Source of the DNA: an uncultured Collinsella sp.
Lineage (GTDB): Bacteria; Actinomycetota; Coriobacteriia; Coriobacteriales; Coriobacteriaceae
DNA length: 54,972 nucleotides
Reading direction: 5' to 3'
Assembly (NCBI GenBank): GCA_900762325.1
Contig: CAAFGG010000005.1
Coordinates: 1-54,972, forward strand
Shown here: positions 47,381 through 54,972 of the stretch, one piece after another
How positions within the stretch are numbered: the stretch's first letter is position 1
How the letters are laid out: every line of letters begins with the position of its first letter
The notes under the pieces: model-generated
Database searches by the model: none
What the model saw: the letters and a program-made list of their open reading frames with translations, nothing else
Told to the model about the DNA's origin: nothing
Program-made: the position numbers and the translations under genes

Positions 47381-48109
47381 CTACTCGCAGAGCGAAAGGG
47401 CGGCCTCGTCGGCGACGACGACGCAGTTGGTGTGCAGCTGCAGGATCGAAGCCGGGCACTCGGGCGTAACCGGGCCATAGCACATGTCGCGCACAGCCTG
47501 AGCCTTGGCCTCGCCGTTGGCGACGACCAGAATCATGCGGGCATACATGATGGTCTGGGTGCCCATGGTGTAGGCCTGACGGGGCACGTCGTCGATGCTG
47601 TCGAACAGGCGGCTGTTTGCCTGAATGGTGCTCTCGGTCAGGTCGACGCAGTGCGTGCCCTTGGAGAAGTGGTCGTCGGGCTCGTTGAAGCCGATGTGGC
47701 CGTTGTTGCCAATGCCGAGCAGCTGCAGATCCGGATAACCGGCAGCAGCGACGATCTTGTCGTACTCGGAGCAGGCAGCGGCGGCATCGGGATTGGAACC
47801 ATCGGGCACATGCGTGTTGTTCAGATCGATGTTGATGTGGTCGAAGAAGTTCTCGCGCATAAAGTAGTGATAGCTCTGGGGATCGTCGTGCGAAAGGCCA
47901 CGGTACTCGTCCAGGTTGTAGGTGCTGACATCGGCAAAGTCAACGTCGCCCTTCTCATACCAAGCGGCAAGCTGCTTGTAGGCGCCAATCGGGGTGGAGC
48001 CGGTGGCAAGGCCCAACACGCAATCGGGCTTGAGGATAACCTGGGCCGAGATGATATTGGCGGCCTTGCGGCTCATATCCTCGTAGTCTTTGGCTTTAAT
48101 GATCTTCAT
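47381..48109 (-). CDS. nagB: Glucosamine-6-phosphate deaminase
   Basis: A 242-residue enzyme converting glucosamine-6-phosphate to fructose-6-phosphate and ammonia. Motifs: LGLATGSTPIGAYKQLAAWY (phosphate loop), TYNLDEYRGL with the Asp67 base, and LLGIGNNGHIGFNEP with the active His. Length matches the Gram-positive form; the E. coli allosteric extension is absent. The ATG at 48109 has AAAGGACG. It lies on the strand of the PTS IIA and glmM genes. The set points to amino-sugar use and cell-wall precursor balance, although a hairpin between them suggests separate transcripts. Confidence 0.96.
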   Translation of the reverse strand: MKIIKAKDYEDMSRKAANIISAQVILKPDCVLGLATGSTPIGAYKQLAAWYEKGDVDFADVSTYNLDEYRGLSHDDPQSYHYFMRENFFDHINIDLNNTHVPDGSNPDAAAACSEYDKIVAAAGYPDLQLLGIGNNGHIGFNEPDDHFSKGTHCVDLTESTIQANSRLFDSIDDVPRQAYTMGTQTIMYARMILVVANGEAKAQAVRDMCYGPVTPECPASILQLHTNCVVVADEAALSLCE

Positions 48110-48308
48110 TACGCGTCCTTTCTCGTACAAGAGAGGCAAGGCTCCCCTTACAAGCACTTGCCCGCGGCCCGCGTCGGCCGCAACCAACGTGTGCGGCCAC
48201 CAGGGCGAGGTCGCGTAATGTATATGTCTCGTGTCTAGCCGCGTCGAGGCCCCTGCCCGTCCACGGTGACCCGAAGCCCTTTAGCTTCGGACAAATCCCA
48301 TCTTGCCA

Positions 48309-48340
48309 CGGAGGGCGCCCTCTTTCAAGGGCGCCCTCCG
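48309..48340. terminator. 13-bp perfect hairpin after the PTS IIA gene
   Basis: CGGAGGGCGCCCT (48309-48321) pairs perfectly with 48328-48340 around a 6-nt loop. It is 41 nt past the PTS gene stop and probably ends or stabilises its transcript. No T-run follows on either strand, so termination would rely on the stem alone. Confidence 0.65.
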
Positions 48341-48380
48341 TAAACGTGTTTGAATTGTAGGCTAAAGGCCAAGCGCGCTC

Positions 48381-48878
48381 CTAGCGCTCGCGAGCGACGA
48401 TGAGTTGGTCCATCTCCTCGACATGCTCGCCAACGGAGCCCTTGATGCTCGAGAACTCAACAGAGTTGCACACCAAGATAGGAACCGTCACATCGTAGCC
48501 CTCGGCAGCGATTGCCTCGCGATCAAACTCGATGAGCACGTCACCCTTATGGACGATGTCACCCACCTGAGCGTGAACGGTAAAGTGCTTGCCCTCGAGC
48601 TGAACGGTGTCCAAGCCAACATGGATAAGCACATCCAGGCCATCGACCGTGTTAAGCGCAACAGCGTGTCCCGTGGGAAAAATAGCCTCGACCTTGGCAT
48701 CGGCCGGTGCGATCACACGCGTTCCGGTGGGCTGAATCGCCACGCCTTGGCCCAAAAGACCGGTGGCAAACGTCTGGTCATTGACCTCGGACAGTGGAAT
48801 AACGTCGCCCGAGATGGGAGCATCCAGCGTAAGGACTCGACCACGCATACCAAAAGACCTTAGGACTTTAGTGAACAT
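48381..48878 (-). CDS. PTS glucose/N-acetylglucosamine IIA component
   Basis: A 165-residue single-domain EIIA of the Glc/Crr family, a phosphocarrier between HPr and a membrane IIBC permease. The active-site histidines are His71 (FPTGHAVAL) and His86 (LIHVGLDTVQLEG); the second is the phosphorylated one in the family. The ATG at 48878 follows GAGGGGG and gives MFTKVLRSFGMRGRV. No IIBC gene is in the window. Being between nagB and glmM suggests work on GlcNAc or glucosamine uptake, but general crr-type sugar regulation is equally possible. Confidence 0.93.
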   Translation of the reverse strand: MFTKVLRSFGMRGRVLTLDAPISGDVIPLSEVNDQTFATGLLGQGVAIQPTGTRVIAPADAKVEAIFPTGHAVALNTVDGLDVLIHVGLDTVQLEGKHFTVHAQVGDIVHKGDVLIEFDREAIAAEGYDVTVPILVCNSVEFSSIKGSVGEHVEEMDQLIVARER

Positions 48879-48949
48879 GCTCCCCCTCGGACATACCAAT
48901 CAACCAAATGAACTGTACCAGTTTACCACTTGGCAACCGTTTTTGACCA

Positions 48950-50287
48950 TTAGGGAAGTTCGCGCTTGACAGCCTCAACGATGTCGTCGACAACACGCTG
49001 GGTCAGCTCATGCGTTTCGGCCTCGGCCATAACGCGGACCAGCGGCTCAGTGCCACTCGGGCGCACCAGAATGCGTCCGCGGCCGTCAAGCTCCTTCTCG
49101 GCAGCAGCGACGGCATCCCAGATGGGCTGGCAGTCATCCAGACCGGCCTTGTTGTCGGAATGCACGTTGACGAGCACCTGCGGGTACTTCTTCATAATGC
49201 CGGCAAGGTCGGTGAGGGTGCGGCCAGTGCGCTTGAGCACGGCCAACAGCTGCAGGGCCGTCACCAGGCCGTCGCCGGTGGTGTTGTGCTCCAGGAAGAT
49301 GATGTGGCCGGACTGCTCGCCGCCGATGACGGCGCCGTCCGCGAGCATGCGCTCCAAAACGTAGCGGTCGCCCACGGCGGTCTGGACCATCTCGAAGCCC
49401 TGCTCCTTCATGGCGATGGAGAAGCCCAGGTTGCACATGACGGTCGAGACGATCTCGGAGTTGGCGAGCTTGCCGCGAGCGGCGAGGTCGGAGCCGCAGA
49501 TGGCCAGGATGTAATCGCCGTCGATCTCGTTGCCCTCGCTGTCCACAAAGAGCACGCGGTCGGCATCGCCATCATGGGCCAGGCCAATGTCGGCATGAGT
49601 ACGCAGCACGAGCTCGCGCAGGGGCTCAAGATGGGTGGAGCCGCACTCGACGTTGATGTCGGTGCCGCAATAGTCGGTGTTGATGGCATGGACCGTGGCG
49701 CCCAGGCGCTGCAGCGCGGCGGGCGTGGTCTGGCAAGAGGCGCCGTGACCGCAGTCGACGGCAACAACCAGGCCGTCGAGCCTCAGGCCGTCGAGCGTAT
49801 CGATAGCGTGGTCGACGTATGCCTTGCGAGCATCCTTCATCTTGATGATGTGGCCCACACCGGCGCCAGTCGGCAGCGTGTCGGCAGCCATGGCCTCCTC
49901 GGACATGACCCATGCGCTGATCTCCTCCTCGACGGCGTCGGGAAGCTTCATGCCCTTGCGGCTAAAGAACTTGATGCCGTTGAACTCCGGCGGATTATGC
50001 GAAGCGGAGATGACGATGCCGCCGTCGAGCTCGTTCTGAACGGTGAGCAGTGCCACGGCCGGCGTAGGGATAACGCCGCAGCAGTGCGGACGGCCGCCCT
50101 CGGCCATGATACCGGCGGTCAGAGCGCTCTCGAGCATGGTGCCCGAAAGACGCGTGTCGCGACCGATGCAGATATCCGGACCAAGGAACTTGGTCGCCGC
50201 GCGGCCCAGGCGAAACGCGAGATCGCACGAGAGGTCGGCATTGGCGACGCCACGAACGCCGTCGGTACCGAAGATGTTCTGGGGCAT
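48950..50287 (-). CDS. glmM: Phosphoglucosamine mutase
   Basis: A 445-residue alpha-phosphohexomutase converting glucosamine-6-phosphate to glucosamine-1-phosphate for UDP-GlcNAc and peptidoglycan. Opens MPQNIFGTDGVRGVANADLS. The phosphoserine is Ser96 in VISASHNPPEFNGIKFF. The metal loop is AHDGDADRVLFVD, and the sugar and phosphate loops are GEQSGHIIF and RPSGTEPLVRVMAE. Start ATG has AAGGAG. The ribosomal pair rplM-rpsI lies upstream with a terminator between, a common Actinobacterial order. With nagB it sets the balance between making and degrading amino sugars. Confidence 0.97.
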   Translation of the reverse strand: MPQNIFGTDGVRGVANADLSCDLAFRLGRAATKFLGPDICIGRDTRLSGTMLESALTAGIMAEGGRPHCCGVIPTPAVALLTVQNELDGGIVISASHNPPEFNGIKFFSRKGMKLPDAVEEEISAWVMSEEAMAADTLPTGAGVGHIIKMKDARKAYVDHAIDTLDGLRLDGLVVAVDCGHGASCQTTPAALQRLGATVHAINTDYCGTDINVECGSTHLEPLRELVLRTHADIGLAHDGDADRVLFVDSEGNEIDGDYILAICGSDLAARGKLANSEIVSTVMCNLGFSIAMKEQGFEMVQTAVGDRYVLERMLADGAVIGGEQSGHIIFLEHNTTGDGLVTALQLLAVLKRTGRTLTDLAGIMKKYPQVLVNVHSDNKAGLDDCQPIWDAVAAAEKELDGRGRILVRPSGTEPLVRVMAEAETHELTQRVVDDIVEAVKRELP

Positions 50288-50344
50288 AGGATTGCTCCTT
50301 CCCTAGCGGGCGATATGCAACCGCCCACCCTAGTCGAAAAAGAA

Positions 50345-50380
50345 AAGCGGGACCCGCCGAGGAATCGGCAGGCCCCGCTT
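50345..50380 (-). terminator. Terminator of rplM-rpsI
   Basis: Two stacked stems, AAGCGGG/CCCGCTT (50345-50351, 50374-50380) and GCCGA/TCGGC (50356-50360, 50365-50369), form one long hairpin 30 nt after rpsI. On the minus strand it is followed by TTTTCTTTTTCG. Confidence 0.88.
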
Positions 50381-50410
50381 GTACATTGTATCTCGTAAGG
50401 AGATAAAACC

Positions 50411-50806
<396 letters not shown>

Positions 50807-50808
50807 CT

Positions 50809-51252
50809 TTAAGCCTCCAGCTCAATCTTCGTGGGGTTCTGGGCAGCGTGCGGATGCTCGGCACCAGCGTAGACCTTAAGCTTGGTCATCTGGGCACGGC
50901 CGAGGGTGGTCTTGGGCAGCATGCCGCGAACGGCGCGCTCGATGACCTTCTCCGGGTGCTTCTCCATAGCCTGGCGGAAGCTCTCAGCCTTGAGGCCGCC
51001 GTTGTAGCCGCTGTGGCGATAATAGGTCTTCGTGTCGGCCTTGTTACCGGTAAGCTGGACCTTATCGGCGTTGATGACGACAACGAAGTCGCCGCAGTCG
51101 CTGTTGGGCGTGAACTGGGGCTTGTTCTTACCGCGCAGGATCATTGCGATCTGGGTGGCAAGACGGCCCAGGACAGCACCATCGGCGTCGACGAGAACCC
51201 AGTTGCGCTGGACCTCGCCCTGCTTGGCGTAGTGAGTCGATTTCGAAATCAC
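50809..51252 (-). CDS. rplM: 50S ribosomal protein L13
   Basis: A 147-residue L13 with the family phrases NWVLVDADGAVLGRLATQIA, FVVVINADKVQLTGNKADTK and RAVRGMLPKTTLGRAQMTKL. It uses a GTG start at 51252 after GGAGGAGTCTAA. First gene of the rplM-rpsI operon. Confidence 0.99.
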   Translation of the reverse strand: MISKSTHYAKQGEVQRNWVLVDADGAVLGRLATQIAMILRGKNKPQFTPNSDCGDFVVVINADKVQLTGNKADTKTYYRHSGYNGGLKAESFRQAMEKHPEKVIERAVRGMLPKTTLGRAQMTKLKVYAGAEHPHAAQNPTKIELEA

Positions 51253-51409
51253 TTAGACTCCTCCATGTACAGTACGTGTTGTTACAGAGATTCACGGGGC
51301 TCTGCAAGTAACCCGTCCATATTACCCCGCTCGCCGCCCGAGTCAACAGGTATTTTGGCTCCGACCAGAGTTTCTGCACATGTCGTCCACGGGCCGTAGT
51401 GTTGCGGCG

Positions 51410-52288
51410 CTAGCGCTCGACGAATGCCTCGATGTCGGCCAGCAAGCGCTTTGCCTCCTGGCGGCCCTGAATATACAGGTCGAGCAGCTTTGCCGAATCG
51501 TGCTCAACATGGCCGACCTCGACCGGCTTTTGCGGAGCGACGACCAGCGCACGGCCCTCACGCTCGTACTTCCACAGGTGCATACGCTGGATGTTGTAGC
51601 GGTCATGGCGCGTCTCGATGGCCTCGAGCAGGTAGGGGTAGTCGGCATAGCGCGCACGCGCTGCCGGCATAAACTCGTAGGGCTTCTTCTCGTACGAACG
51701 GTCCTGCGTGACGATGACGACCGCGCGGTCGAAGCCCGCCTCCTCGAGCACATGCTCGATGGGAACCGAATCCGCCACGCCGCCGTCGACGTATTTGTGC
51801 CCGTCGATCTCGACCGGCGGCGTCACCAGCGGCAACGAGGTTGATGCACGCACAGCGTCCAGATCGAGCACAGCGCTTTTGACCGGCAGGTAGGCAGCGG
51901 TTCCAAAGAGCATGTCCGTCGCGACGGCATACATCTCGATGGGGCTGGCGTCGAACGTCTCGTTATCAAAGGGATCCAGACGGTCTTGAACGTCGTTGAA
52001 GATAAAGTCGTAGCCCACGATAGAGCCCGTGGATGCAAACGACGCTGCACCCATGTAGCGGTTGTCATTGCAAAAGGTCAAATTGACTCGGTTGGTGCGG
52101 CCGATCTGGTGCGACTTGTAGTTGACGCCGTTGAGGGCGCCGGCCGACACGCCGTACACCGCAGGGATCTCGACGCCGGCCTCCATGAGGACGTCGAGCA
52201 CGCCTGCGGTAAATTGCCCGCGAAAACTACCGCCCTCCAGGACGAGCGCGACCTTGCCAGCGTTTTTCGCCTTATCTTCTGCAGTCAT
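51410..52288 (-). CDS. Patatin-like phospholipase
   Basis: A 292-residue lipid acyl hydrolase of the patatin family (RssA/YjjU type). The oxyanion loop is LEGGSFRGQFTAG, the nucleophile is Ser48 in GVSAGAL, and the catalytic Asp near 168 lies in YVDGGVADSVP. There is no signal peptide or membrane segment, so it probably acts on the inner membrane face. The ATG has AGGAGG 5-6 nt upstream. The gene is flanked by rplM and a repeat-rich interval and appears to stand alone. The lipid substrate is not predictable. Confidence 0.93.
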   Translation of the reverse strand: MTAEDKAKNAGKVALVLEGGSFRGQFTAGVLDVLMEAGVEIPAVYGVSAGALNGVNYKSHQIGRTNRVNLTFCNDNRYMGAASFASTGSIVGYDFIFNDVQDRLDPFDNETFDASPIEMYAVATDMLFGTAAYLPVKSAVLDLDAVRASTSLPLVTPPVEIDGHKYVDGGVADSVPIEHVLEEAGFDRAVVIVTQDRSYEKKPYEFMPAARARYADYPYLLEAIETRHDRYNIQRMHLWKYEREGRALVVAPQKPVEVGHVEHDSAKLLDLYIQGRQEAKRLLADIEAFVER

Positions 52289-52373
52289 GTTGACCTCCTG
52301 CGATTGCGTTTTGGCTCTCTTCTACCCAGTTTTAGGATGGAGGGCGCGCAGGTTTTTCGAGGCGGCAGGTGAA

Positions 52374-52592
52374 GCGGAAAGTGTGTCCCAGTTTGAGGCG
52401 GGATTACGGGATGCGCTTTCCGCTTGGACCGCCGTTGGGAAAGCGCGACCCGTTCTGAGCGCGGATTCCGGGATGAACTTTCCGCTTGAGGCGTCTTCCA
52501 GAAAATGAATCCCATTCCGAGCGTCGATTCCGGGATGCAGTTTCCGCTTGAGCTGCCATTGGGAAAGCGTGTCTCGGTCTGAGTCACTGAGG
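52374..52592. repeat. Tandem array of about 3.5 imperfect 62-bp units
   Basis: The string GGGATG followed by three variable bases and TTTCCGCTTG occurs at 52408, 52470 and 52532, exactly 62 bp apart. Each unit starts near GGGAAAGCG and ends near GCCATT. A fourth, partial unit starts near 52561. Most units can fold through GGAAAG with CTTTCC (for example 52374-52381 with 52417-52424). No reading frame crosses it convincingly. It lies just upstream of the patatin gene start and downstream of tmRNA. Confidence 0.75.
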
Positions 52593-52603
52593 CGTTTTTC
52601 TTT

Positions 52604-52850
52604 ACGCTCGCGCCCTGCACAGAGTTCGATTCTCCGCGGGTGGAGGGGATCCGTCCGCGCGGGACACGGCAGGCTGTCATCCGGTCGGCATCGAATCTAT
52701 ATCCAGTCGAGGCTTTGCGCGGAGAATCCGCGTATTTGCTTCGCAAATACGCACCGGCTTCGGCCGCCTGCCGGCGTCCTCGCCCGCTCGCTACAAACGC
52801 TTCGCGTTTGCTTAACGCTCGCGCCCTGCACAGAGTTCGATTCTCCGCGG
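52604..52850. repeat. Pair of 36-bp direct repeats resembling the tmRNA 3' end
   Basis: Positions 52604-52639 and 52815-52850 are identical over 36 bases and end in GAGTTCGATTCTCCGCGG. The T-arm of tmRNA contains GAGTTCGATTCTCCGCG on the opposite strand (about 52915-52931). Between the repeats lie TTC-loop hairpins such as GTATTTGC/GCAAATAC and AAACGC/GCGTTT. The arrangement recalls the tRNA-Glu module at 33.3-33.6 kb. Confidence 0.75.
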
Positions 52851-52864
52851 TATCTATAAGTAAT

Positions 52865-52896
52865 AAAAAAGCAGGTAGGTGCGTTTACCTACCTGC
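52865..52896 (-). terminator. Terminator of tmRNA
   Basis: GCAGGTAGGT (52871-52880) pairs with ACCTACCTGC (52887-52896). On the minus strand TTTTTT follows. It starts 11 nt past the tmRNA 3' end. Confidence 0.93.
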
Positions 52897-52906
52897 TTGT
52901 AACTAT

Positions 52907-53270
52907 TGGTGGAGGCGCGGAGAATCGAACTCCGGTCCACGAAAGCCCCCTGATTGGCATCTCCAAGCTCAGTCGCTGGTTTTGTCTCGGACGCTTTGCG
53001 CGCAGCGACACGCTCGCGGCATCCCAACCGGTTCGGTCTTAGCCCGCGCCATACCGATTACGTGCGCGGGAGCATTCCCCTAAAATGACGTCGCGCCGGT
53101 GTCGGGGAAATCACCGGGTTGACGCGCCGCTATAAACTAAGCAGCGAGAGCCATAGGCTCAAAAGAAGAGTTGTTGTCAATTCAATTTGACGGTACCCCT
53201 GTTTAACGAGGCGAGGAGACCTCAGCTTGCTTCCTCTCTCAGAGCTATCGTGTCGAAACCAGTCGCCCCC
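52907..53270 (-). ncRNA. ssrA: Transfer-messenger RNA
   Basis: A one-piece tmRNA of about 364 nt that rescues stalled ribosomes. The 5' end GGGGGCGACTGG pairs with the 3' end CGCCTCC, followed by encoded ACCA. The T-arm GGAGTTCGATTCTCC is intact. The tag-coding part, after TTGAATT, reads GAC AAC AAC TCT ... GCT GCT TAG, giving DNNSSFEPMALAA (with the charged alanine, ADNNSSFEPMALAA). It ends in the usual ALAA degradation signal. The exact resume codon is inferred. Pseudoknot-rich sequence fills the rest. A terminator follows directly. Confidence 0.96.
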
Positions 53271-53509
53271 GAATGTTGGGAAAGTCTGGATGGTATCGGG
53301 TCTGCAAACACCCGATAACCGTCGACTTTTCAAGGAACACGCGGGGTGAACCCCGCTCGTGGATAGCTATCTTACCACGTTCTAAAGGCAGACAGCTGTT
53401 CTATGCACGAGCTGTGAAGACCCCAATGTGCGCCGCACTTCGCACTTTTGCTACCGATCGCGTCACGTATATTTTCGCCAAGCAAAATTGACCCGTCGAA
53501 AGGACCGTT

Positions 53510-53944
53510 ATGGATACCAAGCAGCAACTCGTCAATGCCCTCGTAGGCCTGGGCTCAACCATTACCGAAGCTATGGATGTCATCGAGGGCTTTGTCCCCT
53601 GCGGACATCCCGCCCTCACGGTATCGAACGCACTCGTCGCGCTGGACGCTGACGATGATGCGGCTCTCGCCCAGCAGCTTGAGACCGTCGAGGGCTTTAT
53701 CGACCACGTGAGCGAGAACCGCGGCGTCACCGCACATCACGATGTCTTTGTTGAGCTCGCGGGTCCCAAAGCCGATCTGCTCGCAGCGGTCCGCGAGGTA
53801 GGCATCCTTATGCAAACCGCAGGCGTCAAGAACACCCAAGTCAACGAGTGGGTCTACCGTAGCCTGGCAACACTGAACGATTCCGACGAAAAGGTCGCCG
53901 AGAAGCTCGCCGAAGCTCCCGTCATCAAGGCAGCGCTTTTGTAA
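53510..53944 (+). CDS. Conserved hypothetical protein
   Basis: A 144-residue, largely helical acidic protein (MDTKQQLVNALVGLGSTITE) with no motif I recognise. It has one cysteine, in FVPCGHPAL, no signal peptide and no membrane span. The start is clear (GAAAGGACCGTT before ATG). It stands alone between tmRNA and a strong hairpin and is probably monocistronic. Codon use is typical of the core genes, which favours a real, established gene rather than a recent arrival. Confidence 0.75.
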   Translation: MDTKQQLVNALVGLGSTITEAMDVIEGFVPCGHPALTVSNALVALDADDDAALAQQLETVEGFIDHVSENRGVTAHHDVFVELAGPKADLLAAVREVGILMQTAGVKNTQVNEWVYRSLATLNDSDEKVAEKLAEAPVIKAALL

Positions 53945-53953
53945 TAAAAGGAT

Positions 53954-53991
53954 GCGCGCCCTTCGGAACATCGACGTTCCGAAGGGCGCGC
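53954..53991. terminator. 16-bp perfect hairpin between convergent genes
   Basis: GCGCGCCCTTCGGAAC (53954-53969) pairs perfectly with 53976-53991 around a 6-nt loop. It lies between the ends of the unknown gene and the PIN-domain gene and can stop transcripts from either side, although no long T-run follows. Confidence 0.8.
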
Positions 53992-54004
53992 AGACAGTCA
54001 GCCG

Positions 54005-54520
54005 CTAGTGGGATACCCGATCGCCACGTTCGGTCAAAGCCAGAATCGGCATCATTTGGCGTGGCGTTTTTGCTGCGATATCGGCATGTTCAAGCAGCCT
54101 GCGATCGTTGGTCACCAAGTAATCGACCTGTGCGCGCTTGCACGCGGCGAGCACCAAGTTGTCCTCGTAATCGCGATGGAGCGCTAAGTATTTGTCGGCT
54201 AGCCAAAGGTCCGACGCATCTGCACCCACGGCCGTGGCGTTTTCGGTCATATTCCGAACAAACGCCAGCGCCGCATCGCCAATTGCACGGGCAGATGCCT
54301 CGTCAAGCGCTCCCCCGTTGGCCAGAACGCTGCGCTTTAATTCGTGTTGGGCAACGTACAGCACGTCCTTGGCGATATGGACGGGAAAGAACAACAACGC
54401 TCCCGCCTCCGCGGCCTGCCCGATAAAAGCCCGCGCGGCAAGCGACTCAACATGGTCGGCGCAAAACGAATCGACCCATACGTTGGCATCCACCATGATC
54501 TTAAGAGGCGCCCCGCTCAC
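54005..54520 (-). CDS. PIN-domain toxin (VapC-like ribonuclease)
   Basis: A 171-residue PIN-domain protein. Acidic metal-site residues are in KIMVDANVWVDSF, HRDYEDNLVLAACKRAQVDY and LVTNDRRLLEHADI. PIN toxins cut RNA, often tRNA or rRNA, when not held by their antitoxin. The GTG at 54520 overlaps the TGA of the upstream antitoxin gene (GTGA), which points to translational coupling and is preferred; an ATG eight codons later (54496) is an alternative. An AKDVLYVAQHELKRS helix lies in the middle. The pair has its own promoter-operator upstream of the antitoxin. Confidence 0.88.
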   Translation of the reverse strand: MSGAPLKIMVDANVWVDSFCADHVESLAARAFIGQAAEAGALLFFPVHIAKDVLYVAQHELKRSVLANGGALDEASARAIGDAALAFVRNMTENATAVGADASDLWLADKYLALHRDYEDNLVLAACKRAQVDYLVTNDRRLLEHADIAAKTPRQMMPILALTERGDRVSH

Positions 54521-54852
54521 AGGACCATCCCCTTTTGACGATAGCGTTCTTCCATGGCCTCCGCATAGACCGTATCCCAATCGCGGTCCTCGGACACGGT
54601 CGACGCAGCGATACCCAAGTCCGCATAGAGCCGGTCCGCAGCCGCCCACGACGCGGCAAACGGGGACTCGGGTGCGATGGCGTGCTGCCGATCGTCAACG
54701 GCCGCGAGCACTTCCTCGCACTGACCACCGCCCTGCGCGACCTTAGCCACAACCTTTTTGATGAGCTCGGGCAGTGACCCGCCCGAGAGCCGCAACGCCT
54801 CCTCGGCACGAGCCTTGACCTGGCGATCAACGCGAACATTCACTTGCGCCAT
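54517..54852 (-). CDS. RelB/ribbon-helix-helix-type antitoxin
   Basis: A 111-residue protein whose N-terminus MAQVNVRVDRQVKARAEEAL and LSGGSLPELIKKVVAKV form a ribbon-helix-helix DNA-binding domain like RelB/DinJ antitoxins. The C-terminal part (PFAASWAAADRLYADLGIAA, DWDTVYAEAMEERYR) probably wraps the PIN toxin. Open codons extend nine residues further upstream to a GTG at 54879. A purine-rich AAGGAG lies too close to that GTG and about 29 nt before the ATG, so the start could instead be a GTG at 54870. It should autoregulate through the TGCTAGC repeats upstream. Confidence 0.8.
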   Translation of the reverse strand: MAQVNVRVDRQVKARAEEALRLSGGSLPELIKKVVAKVAQGGGQCEEVLAAVDDRQHAIAPESPFAASWAAADRLYADLGIAASTVSEDRDWDTVYAEAMEERYRQKGMVL

Positions 54853-54891
54853 GCCGCTAATAGCACCCACGCCATTCACGCTCCTTCAATT

Positions 54892-54939
54892 TGCTAGCTC
54901 TGCTAGCACCACTATATAGAGAAGCTAGCAGATGGTCAA
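54892..54939 (-). promoter_or_regulatory. Promoter-operator of the toxin-antitoxin pair
   Basis: On the minus strand TTGACC (plus 54934-54939) and TATAGT (plus 54911-54916) are separated by 17 nt. The heptamer TGCTAGC occurs at 54892-54898 and 54901-54907, and inverted (GCTAGCA) at 54924-54930. The copies cover the spacer and the transcript start, as expected for autorepression by the antitoxin or complex. Confidence 0.72.
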
Positions 54940-54972
54940 ACGCAAAAGGCCCGCGCCCGGATGGCGGCAATG

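Noticed and set aside
48110..48380. Possible glmS-type ribozyme near amino-sugar genes
   Set aside because: There is no glmS gene and no matching core; only a simple 13-bp hairpin is present.
52374..52592. Possible CRISPR array
   Set aside because: Units are 62 bp, directly adjacent, imperfect along their whole length and without unique spacers. No cas gene is present.

Overview
This 55 kb window reads as a chromosomal piece of a gut Coriobacteriia species, most likely Collinsella or a close relative. The genes are GC-rich, and the core set fits that group: a type III glutamine synthetase, a MurT/GatD cell-wall amidation enzyme, separate MetH activation and MetH proteins, iron-containing alcohol dehydrogenases, a BTAD-type regulator, and glmM and nagB with a PTS IIA. 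The genus is inferred from protein character, not from a database search.

Left part (1-17.8 kb) is accessory and partly decayed. In order it holds a 5'-truncated ATPase, a flavoprotein/hydrolase/decarboxylase-cupin group beside a MerR regulator, a LysR regulator with two aldo/keto reductases and an iron alcohol dehydrogenase, and broken remains of flavodoxin, GyrI-like and ATPase/DUF4143 genes. A ToxN/AbiQ-like gene, three methyltransferases and a Mef/Msr-like drug-resistance pair follow. The resistance pair sits behind a near-consensus promoter, a tiny leader ORF and a terminator-like hairpin. Short copies of the 3' end of guaA lie at about 1.79, 10.51 and 13.07 kb, in the same orientation as the real guaA end at 17.82 kb. 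This suggests the region grew by repeated integration at guaA. The 10.5-13.08 kb methyltransferase block is bounded by identical 14-bp copies.

Middle part (17.8-33.2 kb) is mostly core. It holds guaA (minus), an asparaginase, an XRE regulator divergent from an unknown gene across a perfect palindrome, a small membrane protein, ychF, a multi-cluster ferredoxin, and three consecutive iron-type alcohol/glycerol dehydrogenases, at least two of them with their own terminators. Two coupled helical-repeat genes of unknown function then lead into a gene fusing MurT and GatD, the two subunits that amidate D-glutamate in lipid II.

Right part (33.2-55 kb) starts with tRNA-Glu, duplicated tRNA 3' ends and a MITE-like element. 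It continues with glnN, a metF/metH-activation/metH operon, a DUF711 gene, a large perfect inverted repeat, a methyltransferase, yhbY, a 999-residue BTAD regulator, nagB, a PTS IIA, glmM, rpsI-rplM and a patatin-like lipase. It ends with a 62-bp tandem-repeat patch, tmRNA, an unknown 144-residue protein and a RelB/PIN-type toxin-antitoxin pair with its promoter-operator.

The points most worth following up are the attenuator-controlled mef/msr-like pair, the serial guaA attachment scars, the MurT-GatD fusion with its two unknown partners, and several undescribed non-coding repeat families.
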